Shown: positions 33,991 to 46,970 of the stretch, piece after piece | Position numbering within the stretch: position 1 is the first letter of the stretch | Layout: the number at the start of each line of letters is the position of its first letter | Assembly: GCA_018417955.1 (NCBI GenBank) | Contig: JACTVC010000018.1 | Location: 558,001-622,000, forward strand | Source: Laccaria trichodermophora | Lineage: Eukaryota; Basidiomycota; Agaricomycetes; Agaricales; Hydnangiaceae | Length of the DNA stretch: 64,000 nucleotides | Direction: 5' to 3' | Made by a program: the position numbers and the translations under genes | Notes under the pieces: generated by a model | What the model was told of the DNA's origin: nothing | The model's input: the letters and a program-made list of their open reading frames with translations, nothing else | Databases searched by the model: none

Positions 33991-36178
33991 CTAACGAATA
34001 ACATGAGATTCAACACCATAGATAGAAGTTCCACTCTACAGAAAGCAACATCTATCAGAGCCGAAAAGGGATAAAACGGAGACATTCGCACCTTCTTCTG
34101 ACACCGGTCCGTAATCTTGTTACACCCCCACACTTTGATCTCCTTAATCTTCATACAGCCACCCTTCCGCACTCCACGCACATCCTCACCTTCAAACCAG
34201 GCCTTCATGATGAAATCGTCCATCTCCCTACACCAACTAACATCTATCCTCCTCAACTCACCTCCCCTCCTTCCAATGGCCCTTAACGCGTCTTCTCCAA
34301 CTTCCTTCCACCCGTTAATGTTGAGTTCCTCGAGCCTCTTTCCAGAATGCTTCATGATAGCTTCAAGTGCAGCGCTCCCCAGCTCATGGTTCCTCGCAAG
34401 TTCAAGAAGGCGCAACGCGGGGTGACCCTTCCATCCACCAAAAAAGTCCGCAACCCCCTTGTCCGTAAGCTCTGGGAGATGCGAGAGCAGCAGCGAATCC
34501 AAACGCCGCGTGTACTCCCCCAGCCCATCACTGAGGAACCTATCCGTGATAAGTCTGTGTTTCGACAGATTCAGATACGTGAGCTCGGCGCCAAACACGC
34601 TGAGCATCCCAATCAACGTGTCATCGCTGCACGAATCAGTAGGGTCGGAGATGTCGAGATATGTCAGTCCAACCCCGAGTTCCATGATCTCCTCTATGAA
34701 TTCATCTGACATCTTGCCGATTTCCTTGAGCCTTAGCTCTTTGAGGCCAGGGCAGTGCTGGACAAGACTTTTGGCGCACGCCACGTCGAATCGCGGGCTT
34801 TGGGTGATGAGGAAACCTTCGAGAATGGGGTGGGCTTTAAAGAAGGTTTGCCAGGCCCCTGTACGGACTAGGAAGGGGCCGAGGAGTTCGATGCGGGTGA
34901 GGGCAGGGAGGGAGGTGGAGAAGACTTTGAAGGCTGTGTCATCGAGGAGGCCGCAGAAGTCGAGGCGGAGGGATGTTACGTTTGCGTTGAGGTACACAAG
35001 GGACTCGAGGGCGGGCGAAGGAAGGTCTGTTATACGCTTAGTTAGCTCCGCAATGTTGTAGGGCAAATGCAGCACGTACTGGTGGCATCGAAGAGGGTCA
35101 GTGATAAGTTAGACGCGTTGTAGAAAAGCTTTGCGTTTTCAGGAGTCCTAAGAGTCGTAAAAAAAAAGATACCAGAAGAGAAAACAGGTCAGAACATACA
35201 ATCTTCGATTCTTGGAAAGCGCTTTCGAAATAGCTTCCATATTCATTGTGCCGATATCACCAAGAGCCTCAATATCGTCGATGTGCTTCGTGACGAGCTA
35301 AGTCAAACAGTCAACATAAGGGCCGACGGATGGAAACAACCAAACCAACGTCGATACACAAAGACACCAACGAGGGGAACCGGCTTTCAACAAAGTGGGT
35401 AATGGTCCTCTTGTCAGCGGGTACTTTGCGTTTTTTCGGGGCAGGTTTCTTGAATGGGTCGTTCCCCGATGCCTTGGCACATGTATGACAGAGGTACCCT
35501 GGTCCCGGGTTTGCAGCCATAGTATATTTTGTCTAACGTTGTTGAATGAGCATCATCGCACCACCAGTGTCAGAAAACCGGACATACCACAGTGAATTGT
35601 TTCTCGCACACTGCGCATTCCTCGAAGCTTCCCACAGGTGGCTTTGACGACGAGCTGCCGTTGTTCGTCCATAAAGACTTTGAGAGCGCTGTATAAGCGT
35701 CGTCTTCGTCATTATAATCCTCATCGTCGCTGCCTTTCTTTTTCTTCTTTGCTTTTGCTTTCTGTTTAGCCTCCGCGGCCTTGGTCAATTTCCGCTTTTT
35801 CGCCGGCGCCTCTTCCTCCTCTTCGCCCTCGGGGTCATCTAGATCGTCAGAGTTGTACCCAGAGGCCTGGTTCCAACACATATCAGGACAGCTGGCAACG
35901 CTGACATGTCCACTCACCTGCGTCGGCCTGCGCCTCCGAGAGCCCCTGCTTGTGCTGGCTGCAGGGGCTGTACTAGGGCCTGCGACTGGTTGGCCATCAT
36001 TGTCATTCTGGGGCCGCGTCGCTGCCCTTCGCGCAATGGTCGTTGCTGTTATGCCAGAATCCTACACAGCGCCAATGATAAGCGACGTTTCTGAAACGTT
36101 GTGACTCCGCCTACTACATACCTTCAAGAATTCTGTCAGCGCCGAAGTAGGCCCTCGAATGTTATTATTTCTGGTCAT
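33991..36178 (-). CDS. RAD7: DNA repair protein Rad7 (leucine-rich repeat, global-genome NER)
   Basis: Multi-exon gene from ATG 36178 to TAG 33991. Exon 1 encodes MTRNNNIRGPTSALTEFLK. Acidic and Lys-rich exons follow, with GYNSDDLDDPEGEEEEEAPA. A two-part zinc-binding motif is restored over an intron: ECAVCEKQFTV then CHTCAKASGNDPFKKP. Next is the conserved block DKRTITHFVESRFPSLVSLC and then a large exon of leucine-rich repeats, for example LTYLDISDPTD, LTYLNLSKHRLITD and LRRIDVSWCREMDD. The protein ends SGTSIYGVESHVIR after a last small intron, a typical Rad7 ending. Rad7 with Rad16 forms the NEF4 complex that recognises DNA damage in non-transcribed DNA; it also has ubiquitin-ligase-adaptor links. 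Nothing is missing. Confidence 0.9.
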
Positions 36179-36478
36179 TATTGTCTTCTAGAATTCGATG
36201 AGAACGGGGTAAAATTTAAGGTGGGAGTTGAGAACAAAGGGACTGAGGGTGAGAAAAAGTAAATGACCGTGTCCCGAATTCCGACCTGCACATGCCGATG
36301 AGAGATAAAATCAAGGTAGAATCCAAATCTGACCAGAATTTGTCATAAGAAGGACGGAAAACACGCTGCTTTAGTTTGGGTTCTAATTGTACTCGTACAT
36401 CCAAGTTTTCCTACTTTATACAGTTGCCGATAGGGCTGGTTTGATAGATAACGATAAAAATAGGGGTAGTACTAAACG
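36179..36478. other. spacer upstream of Rad7
   Basis: About 300 bp between the Rad7 start and the stop of the next minus-strand gene; likely the Rad7 promoter. No distinct motif identified. Confidence 0.45.
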
Positions 36479-37430
36479 CTACAATGAAAATAATGAAGCC
36501 TTCGCGACTTCATGGGGAAGCGCAAGGATGGGGACCCATACGCCGTTTTCAGTCCCGGGCGTGCCGTAGTGGTTGAGACCAACGAGCACGATCTTCATGG
36601 TTGGGACCTTACTCAAGTCGCAGTAGACTTGAGAACAAGGGGAAACCTGGACGGAAAGCTGCAAAAAGAGTGATCAGCACATCGCATAAAGAATATGAGG
36701 CGTTGCGGATTGACGAACATTGGTAGACGAATTCCGCAAGGTTAGCAAGGCGTGGTGGATCTGCTGAGCAATGCTCCTCACCAGAAAGCCTTGAGTGACG
36801 GAGTGGGTGCCCTCCGGGTTTCCGCTGCTCATTTCATAAACAGAGATATTGTGTGTCGGCCACTGACCAAGGGAGTTCAGTACGATACTGGTATTGACAA
36901 AGAGAATAGCAACCCACATCAACTTGAATACGAAGAAGAGGAAAAGGAGCTTTCATATCAACGAAAGCGCGTTTCATCGACTGGTCGATGAAGTGCCTGC
37001 CATCCCCAAAGAAGACTTGATGTAACGAAACGCCAGCCTCTTTCTTGTGGAAGAAGTAAATAGGCGGCAGGGTGGGCTCTGCGGTATACGACGCAGAGCG
37101 GGGCAGGTAAAAGTACTTGTCCTGCATAATATCCGGAGGATATTCCAATGAAGTCGTCTCGGGGATGTACGACTCGGGATACACGACGTGGGGCTCATTC
37201 CCGGGGTGAAGGAAGACACGGGGTGCATCAGCGTTCTCCAAATACCTGAAAGGTGGGAGAGTGATAGCAGGACTCTTCTGGGTCCCTAAGACTGAAGAGT
37301 CGTCAAAGGAAGGGGGGCTCCATTGGACGTCGGGAAGCTTGACTGGCTGCGGTGCAGGCCGCGCGTCGCGACCATTGCGAAGTCGGGGCGGAAGGTGCTC
37401 AGCAACGGAGAGAGCCTGGTATCGCATCAA
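36479..37430 (-). CDS. uncharacterised tandem-family protein, copy 1
   Basis: First of three tandem same-strand paralogues. Three exons: 37430 to ~36930, a middle exon beginning WPTHNISVYEMSSGNPEG, and a last exon from ~36661 reading LSVQVSPCSQVYCDLSKVP, then MKIVLVGLNHYG and GVWVPILALP. The first intron (donor GTGGGT, phase 0) falls directly after the Asp of RIQVD, the same place as in copies 2 and 3. The N-terminal third is Pro-rich and low complexity; a conserved core includes IYFFHKKEAGVSLHQVFF. No signal peptide, membrane segment or catalytic motif that I recognise. The open frame extends upstream of the chosen ATG without a stop for a short distance, so the start could be further 5'. 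Confidence 0.68.
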
Positions 37431-38115
37431 AGGAAAGTGGCAACCGAGGTGATAACAAGGAGGGCTTGGGGTATAGGGTATTCTGAACTCTGAGTAAAGC
37501 GATTTTCGTATGTGAATTTATAAGTTTTTGGATGCAGTGGCTCACTTACTCAAACAGGTCGTCCATAGAAATTGATTGACGCCTCAATGCATGACGAAGT
37601 AGGGTCCGAAGGCGCAGAGATCGACATAAAGACAGGGAGGAGATCTCGGAAGGCTTGAAGGTTAAATTTGGCTTTCCAAAAAAAGCTCTGGCGCGCCTCG
37701 ATCGAACGGGGAAGAACAATAGATGTGACTGTGGGGAGGGTTGCTCAAAGGAACGTCGAAGTTCGCGCTCTCTCGTCAAAGAGCTGTTGTCAAGTGAGAA
37801 TCGGGATGTGATATCAAAAAGTCGGGGATTTCCAAACTTTTCCATTTCCTGGCAGATGTCGTGATATCACCATTCAAATTCCGCTGGCGGACATTCAAGT
37901 CATTTTCCAATCGTTCAAGTCATGATATCATAAAGAAATACGGTAGCGAAGCGTAGAAGACAGCACAAGGAACGGTGCGAGTTTGTAAGTCGCGTAACAG
38001 ACAAAGGAGTGACGAGGAGAGGTTGAAATGAAAAACCCAGTCTCCAGCCGAGATGATTCGTCAGATATCCGGATGACATCATAAAGTAATTACGGGAAAC
38101 CATGATGAAAGGCAA
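37431..38115. other. spacer between tandem copies 1 and 2
   Basis: Contains a TATA-like AACTTATAAATT on the minus strand (~37510-37522), about 80-90 bp upstream of copy 1. The rest shows only unsupported short frames. Confidence 0.4.
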
Positions 38116-39050
38116 CTATTCAACGAAAGCGCGCCGAATAACAGCAAAAGGAGCGGCAAGCGCTGGCACCCATACATCCGTCTCCGGATAATAGTTGAGT
38201 CCCATAAGAAGAACATTGTTGAAATCGATCTTCCCGAGGTCAACGTATGTCGACGAGCCCGGAAAGATGGGCGCAATGAGCTGGGAGAACGACGTGTGAG
38301 CATGAGTGCGCGTAGAGAATACTAAGCAGGGCGTACCTTCGGTCTATCCCTCAAAAGAGCATAGATATCTTCTTGTACCGCATACGCGACGCCCCGAGCG
38401 AGGCAGGCCGTCCTGATATATTTGTTCTTTTTGTGTGGATTTGAATTGAATGTCCCAATATCGACCACGCGCGTGTGTGTCAGGTGACGAGGTTGTTCTT
38501 GAATTTGACAGGGAGGTAGTGGCCACTTAATAAATGAACGCATTAGGTTGAGGTATGAGACAGAAAACACAATACCCACATCAAAGAGAAGCCGGATTGT
38601 TGTATGGTAGGGTTTATTGGTGATTACGCGCAACATTGGACTGTCGACGAAGTCTACCCCCATGATGTCCGCTGCACGGACACGCCAGAGTGATAGACCT
38701 TTGGCGTCACCACGAGTGAAGACGACACGCCGATGAAGAGGATAGGCCGAATACTCCGGCGAGCGAGGAAAGTAAAAGATCTCAGAGTCATTTGGCAATT
38801 TAAAGTTGCTGTTAATAACAGGAGGAATGCTGGTAGCGAGAGAATGCTCTGCATCGTGCCGTCGAGCCAGCGCATCGTTTGATCGGTTACCCCCTTCGTT
38901 GGGCGGAGAAGGATGTGCCTGGACACCCACTGACTCTTGGTTGGGATGGCGTCTAGAGAAAAAGGGATACTCCCAATCAACTTCCTGGCAGATAATAACC
39001 CCCGCATATTCGGCGGAGAAAGTTCCAGAGCAGTTGGGATGAGTAGACAT
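38116..39050 (-). CDS. uncharacterised tandem-family protein, copy 2
   Basis: Three exons. Exon 1 runs from ATG 39050, with FYFPRSPEYSAYPLHRRVVF and TIRLLFD before the conserved phase-0 intron (donor GTGGGT). Exon 2 begins WPLPPCQIQEQPRHLTHTR and includes VDIGTFNSNPHKKN and LARGVAYAVQEDIYALLRDR. Exon 3 starts LIAPIFPGSSTYVDLGKIDF, continues LLMGLNYYPETDVWVPALAA and ends FVE at 38116. The C-terminal exon aligns closely with copy 1 (DL-K----N--L--LN----VWVP). Same strand and spacing as copies 1 and 3, indicating local duplication. Function unknown. No membrane or secretion signal. Confidence 0.72.
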
Positions 39051-39585
39051 AGCTGATGGATAGCGAGAGGATGATGGACGGCGGTCGGGAGTGATTTGAA
39101 GGTGCTTTCATTTCACCCTCAAATTCGGAGACTTTATACAGAGGCATGGTCAAGGAAAAGTGGACAAGCTTGCCTAGAAGTCAAGGCGCCAGAGGACAAG
39201 GTGCATAGTTGGCAAAAGTCAAGGCAGAGCGGCCCCTCCACACCAGAAGTCAAGGCGTCGCAAGACAAAGCGACAACAGCCTGAGGCAAAGCGAGATCGT
39301 TCACATAATGACGCAAGCTCAAGACCAGAGAATACAACACATTGCTCTAGGAGCCCTGGGGGCCTCGAACCTTTTTAATCGTTGAACCTGATGGGTTTTT
39401 TAGTGGAGGAGAGAAAACGAATTCAGCCTTGGCAGGTTAAAACGGTGGACAACACAGTTGAGTTGCTTCCGCTTTGATGGATGATCACTGTGTGCTCCCA
39501 TTTGTACGCCACGTGACAGACCATCCGAAGCCTTTTTTCGATCGCACAAGTTGAAGTTCACTTCGTCAAATGCGATTCTTGTAAA
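39051..39585. other. spacer between tandem copies 2 and 3
   Basis: Contains two imperfect direct copies of an AGAAGTCAAGGCG-type segment (around 39176-39210 and 39243-39275). No gene supported. Confidence 0.4.
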
Positions 39586-40971
39586 CTAAGTACAGCTAAA
39601 CAGATAGACGATAGTAATAAAACAAAAACATAGGGGCGATTTTGAAGCCCCCAGAATATTAAACTGAAAGTGTCCCGAGAGGGTACTACATATTGATACC
39701 TTCAAAAGCCATTCTTTCAAAAAGTAAGTGACATAGTTATAATGATACACAGCAGAGAGCGATTGAGAAAAATGTTCTTTCAACCTGTTGTCACCACCTC
39801 CATGGCCGATCCATACAGATGACCGGAACCCACACTTCGCCAAAACAATTAAGCCCTGCAAGTCGAACTCTGCGGGGTCGAACGAGCTCCAGCCTCCAGG
39901 GATCGGAATCAACTAAAATTGATGTCGGTTTCTAAGGGCAGTCGACCTCGTCAGAGATAAAAAAACCGGAAAATTGCAGTAAATCGTACCGAGTATGCCT
40001 TTCCAATCTCCCACTCCTTGGAGCAACCTGTCTTTTCCTGCCAGTTAACCCAAGTGCCCCATAGTACGTTTGCAACAGCAATAGCGAGTTCTCCACGAGT
40101 GAGGGACCTTCCGCCGCGATGGTATTTCGGAATTGTTTCCCAGAAAAGATCAACGTATGGGATCTACAAGATAGACCCGGATGAGTTGTCCACCCAGCAA
40201 TGATAAACGCTCAAAATTTACATCATAGAGAATTGTCAGATACGCTTTCCTTTCTTCTTTCGTAAGAGGGTGAAGAAACAATGGGTCGTTGTGATGGGCC
40301 AGAAGTCCACTCTCGTCGAACACGAGACAACGAATTGTTGGAGGGAAGAGCTCCTCAACCTTTGTGAATGTGATACTGGGAGCTTTCATAGGGCCAGTAA
40401 TTTTGGGGTTGCGAGGCGGATACATGAGCATGGTCGTTGGCTGGGGCAACCCCGTGAGCTTGTCAAGCTTCTGTGACTTCCACGTACAAGTATCCCCAGG
40501 AGACTTCGTGGTCCACTGATTAGGCCGCGTACATTCCGGTTTCAAGTTCTGAGGTAACACAGGAGCCATAACGCCGTCTGAGGTGCTGCCAAAAAAATCA
40601 AAAAAACTGTCGTTGGCCCAACTCATGTGGTCGGGCGTAGGTGTCTGGACCTGGTGCGGGTGCTCCTGAGGCTTCTTACCTGACCCCGAAGCCTGGTGCA
40701 GGGGAGTCCGGTTAACCATAGCGCGCGACTTCCCCTTATCTTTGGGGGTTGAAAATCCCGGCTGAGTAGGGGCGGGTGGAGGAGGGGCGGTGAAGCCGTA
40801 ATTATTGCTTTGGGAATACTCAGAATATCTCGACATGGTGGGGGTGCGTGAAGGGAAGTTGTTGAAGGGGTCGGGTCCCAACGACATGGGAGCGGCGCCG
40901 TACGCGCTGACTGACCAGTCCATAGGACCGGAGATTTCGGGATCTGGAAAGATCCAGTTGTGTGAAGACAT
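39586..40971 (-). CDS. uncharacterised tandem-family protein, copy 3
   Basis: Three exons. Exon 1 runs from ATG 40971, with a Pro/Ser-rich first ~190 residues and then a conserved core (EELFPPTIRCLVFDESGLL) ending AYLTILYD at the family intron. Exon 2 begins IPYVDLFWETIPKYHRGG and includes ELAIAVANVLWGTWVNWQEK. Exon 3 begins LIPIPGGWSSFDPAEFDLQ with LIVLAKCGFRSSVWIGHGG. It carries a longer C-terminal tail than copies 1 and 2, ending in a hydrophobic run near residues ITIVYLF. The shared intron positions identify it as a paralogue despite low overall identity. Function unknown. Confidence 0.7.
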
Positions 40972-42097
40972 TCAGGAAGCAGGGGTGGTTGTGGGAGAGT
41001 GAACAGCCAGGATAGTAATGTTGTTAACGCGTTCATTCTTTTAAGTATCTTCCAGGTGGCTTCATATTTTCCTTATCCGGGGGACAATGCTGGGATCCAC
41101 AAGTGGTGTGGCCAGCGATCAATTTTTGTAGCCGTGACCTCTGAGCGGTTTTATCCGGAAACACGACGCACGAAATACCAGAAATGGCCTGAAGTCGGGG
41201 AGCCCAGAGCCCAAGAGAAGAAAGACTGGCTAGAATTTCGTTTCTCAAGTGGCATTTTTGAGCCTCGTTAGTGTCGAGAAAACACTGAAGTCAAGGCTAG
41301 GAGACGAGCCAGACGGTCGCATTGTCCGCTCGCCAAGTAAACCCACTCCTTCCATTCCGTCTTTGCCTTGACATTGCCAGAGGGTTCAGCTGGAATACGG
41401 ATGGTGGACAGAATGCTCGGTGGACGTAATGTGTATAAAAACGTGGTTTAGGTCAAGGCGGGTTCGGCCCGAAAACTCCCGGACTGTGTATGTGAAATTT
41501 TCAACAAGTTGAATAGAGTTGAATTCTTTGAATTCCGAGAAGCTAAGCTGAATAGTATTCAGATTAGCGCTTGAGCGCAGAATGGACAGTGACAACTGAT
41601 ATTGTGCGTTCATCACTGCTAACCGAACCAATTTCAAGTTAACCGTCCGATCCAAGTCCGATTCAGACATACATAGTATGATAGTGTCCTTCATCCCGCT
41701 TTATTTCATTGGTTGTTTGAGATGATTAGACCTGAAGTGAATGCGGTGTGTCTATTTGGGTTTGAGGAGGTAATGATTGTGCTGACGATATTCATAGGTT
41801 TTACTAGCCATGTTAACGTTTTCAACCTGAACTTGTTCACGAAAAGTGAATATCTTTTAAAGGATCATAGGACGGGTCAAAGTTGCCCTTGATCTTCGAC
41901 CTCGCGCATACTTAGTCGAATTCTGATATCTATCTAGATGATTATTATGTACGTTCTCCGACTCAAAGCAACCCAAAAATGGTTCTATCGGAGGTTTCTT
42001 CCCTTCTACCGATACAAGTTGGTCTCGGGTCAAAATTTCAAGCACGACAATTTTGCAATGTAGATAATTCAGGTATAGTAACGGGTCCACATTATAT
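40972..42097. other. intergenic, nothing recognised
   Basis: Spacer upstream of tandem copy 3 and downstream of the next minus-strand gene. Short open frames only (for example 41386-41694 minus). Confidence 0.45.
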
Positions 42098-42140
42098 TGC
42101 TCGAAAGTTGCCAATCTTTCATATTGGCAACTTTCGAGCA
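42098..42140. repeat. 18-bp perfect inverted repeat with 7-nt loop
   Basis: Left arm 42098-42115 (TGCTCGAAAGTTGCCAAT) and right arm 42123-42140 are exact reverse complements around a 7-nt loop. It would fold into a strong hairpin in RNA or single-stranded DNA. It lies ~47 bp 3' of the stop codon of the minus-strand gene at 42187, so it could be in that mRNA's 3' UTR. No flanking target duplication or coding capacity was seen. Confidence 0.9.
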
Positions 42141-42186
42141 GTAAGTACTCTATCCGATGACAATACTCTCAACAGCTCAACAGCAA

Positions 42187-43184
42187 TCAAACAACCCCCC
42201 GAACAGCCCAAAACGCCATCTCAACATTCCGACCACTTCCATGTCCCTTCCTCCGATACATCCCACTATATGAGACATCAAACGAGAAGAATCCCTCAAG
42301 CAGCTCCATATTCTTCCCCTCAGCGTCCACCTTGCTCCAGAGCTCCCTCATCTTTATATCCCCGGACGCGGACTGGACCCCGCAATTATCTTCATCAAGC
42401 TCGAGATCTCCGGCCACCCCCAGCCCCTTCGCCGTCTTGCTAATGTGAACAAATTGCTCCATCTGGTTTGAAGTGAACTTGACCTCCGTCTCCTTGATGT
42501 CCGTAATCTTGATAGGGAACGGCATCTCCTCCATTGGGTCGCAGAGAACGAACGACCTGAAGGTGCCTGACGCTCCGGTGGTAAGCTCGTCTGGCAGGGT
42601 GATTTGGGCGGTGTTGTCTTTCTTGGCTTGGTACGTCAAGATTGTCTTGTAGAGTTCTTCATGGTTCGGAGTTTTGCTGCCCGGAGGCAAGTAGACTTTG
42701 TGCAGGAATGGAAGCTTCATTCCGTACAGGTCGAATTTGCCGGTGAACTTGATCTCGAGGTCCGCGGGCTTGTCGACAGCGTTCGACGCCGAGGGCTGAA
42801 AGGAGATGAGTGAATGGTCGAGCGGATGATTGAGACTCGACGTACCTTCTGAACTACGGGAGCGACCTCCTTTACAGAGTCCGAAGGCTTTTCGGTAGTT
42901 CCTTCAAGGGGCTCGGCTGAATGAACGACGCGTCAGGAGGCGAAATGCAGATAAAAACGCCCGATAATCACAATTTTCCTTCGGGGACGACGTTTTGACG
43001 CGCTTGTTAGGTCCTTGGGTCTGTGTCTCGCCGGCCGCATCCACGTCGACAACTTCCCTGGTCGGATCAGGTTCTGGTGTCCGGGAGCGTTTCTTTCCTT
43101 TCTTCCCTTTCGCTGCGGCCTTTTTCTGAACGTGGTTGGTCAGGCTAGAGACCCTTTGTCGAAGAAAATACTCACAGGTGGCAT
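42187..43184 (-). CDS. lysine-rich nuclear protein, uncharacterised
   Basis: Four exons. The first coding exon is only 9 nt (ATG CCA CCT, 43184-43176). It is followed by KKAAAKGKKGKKRSRTPEPD, with a strong basic nuclear-localisation run. A second linker exon contains EPLEGTTEKPSDSVKEVAPV. The last large exon begins PSASNAVDKPADLEIKFTGK and includes FDLYGMKLPFLHKVYLPPG, ELTTGASGTFRSFVLCDP and MAFWAVRG near the end at 42187. The C-terminal ~200 residues look like one folded beta/alpha domain that I cannot assign. An N-terminal nuclear signal plus a folded C-terminal domain suggests a nuclear factor; that is inference. Length about 275 residues. Confidence 0.72.
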
Positions 43185-43310
43185 GTTTGGCTGTGAAGTG
43201 GTTACAGTGAAGTTCTGTCAAGGAAGAGGTGATATGTGGTCTGAAAATGAGGTGCAGAGGGTGGGAAAAAAAAAGAGAGGTTGACTGGGGAATTGTGCAA
43301 GTTGTAGGCT

Positions 43311-43321
43311 TTTATATAAAA
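43311..43321 (-). promoter_or_regulatory. TATA box of the lysine-rich nuclear protein gene
   Basis: On the minus strand TTTTATATAAA lies about 130 bp upstream of the ATG at 43184, followed by a long pyrimidine tract before the ATG. Both are typical of fungal core promoters. Confidence 0.5.
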
Positions 43322-43857
43322 TGCACCTGCAGGCTGCGACCCATTTAAATGACGTTCGAACGCCACTGGCACTATTGGCGCGGGAACTTTTGAGTCAAAA
43401 TAGCGGGTATCCAGGGCGACGGTCCAAGGGTCAAGGCTACGATGTTCCATATAAATACTGCGTAAAGTTGCTTTTTCAATGTTGTGCACATTTTACACGA
43501 GAACACTTGGAGAACACCAAACTTTAAAGAAGTTAGAGCAGTCACTAAAAAGAAAATAAGAGCGATTGGTAAGGGGGTATAATTCAGCAATTCAACAGGC
43601 AGAGCTTGGAGCAAACACACCATTTTTTTCATTGCAAGACGAACTCGATTCAGCTGGAAAGTCCCGGCCGCAAAGTTGAAGGTCGTACTCTCAGCCACCG
43701 CACGAGCCTTGTCTAAACACCCACAAACATCGGAGATGTAACTTTGTGACTCTACAAGGAAAGAACCTTCATCACTGTCGACGACGACGAGCTCCCACTC
43801 TTTCCTCTCTTCTTCTATCGTGCGGTGCCCCGTAAACCCAATTTTAATTTTTGAAAG
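43322..43857. other. divergent promoter region
   Basis: Intergenic DNA between the minus-strand nuclear gene and the plus-strand Prp4 kinase gene; probably carries both promoters. Open frames here overlap on the minus strand and have no motif. Confidence 0.45.
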
Positions 43858-46460
<2,603 letters not shown>

Positions 46461-46970
46461 ATCTCAAGGTGTGGCTTTCGAAGGAGATGGGGCCAAGATC
46501 ATCTTCGCTTGCAGTTTGTCTTGTATTCGCATCATCTGCTTGATGCGACCTAACTTCTTTTCCTCGCACATCATGCATCAAGGCTATGTATTTCTAGCAC
46601 AAGTATTCTACACAATTCAAGTTCCGTTAACTTACACTTATTACCTTGTGGGGATATCATATCGAAGTATCTTTTATCCAGGATGTATTTGAGGACGACG
46701 CTAAGCGAAGAAGATGGACCGACACCCAAGCACGTTCGGTGACAGTTGAATTCGACTTCGGACTCGGACGACGTTTGGCCGGATATCAAACAAATCGGAT
46801 ATTGAAACTTGTGTGGGCTTGGCAACCAACGAGCGATGACCGCTACAAAACGACTCAGGGAAATATTGGTCCACCTTGCTTCTGGGATCAGAACATCCTC
46901 ACCGTCGTCTGCTTTTGATTCTAGGACTGAGGAACACGCTCAGGTTGCTGATATTGTTAGGAAAGATATA
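46461..46970. other. spacer between Prp4 and cyclase genes
   Basis: Prp4 3' UTR and cyclase promoter. An open frame at 46809 is in frame with the cyclase ATG at 46971, so a longer N-terminus is possible but it has no family-like residues. Confidence 0.45.
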
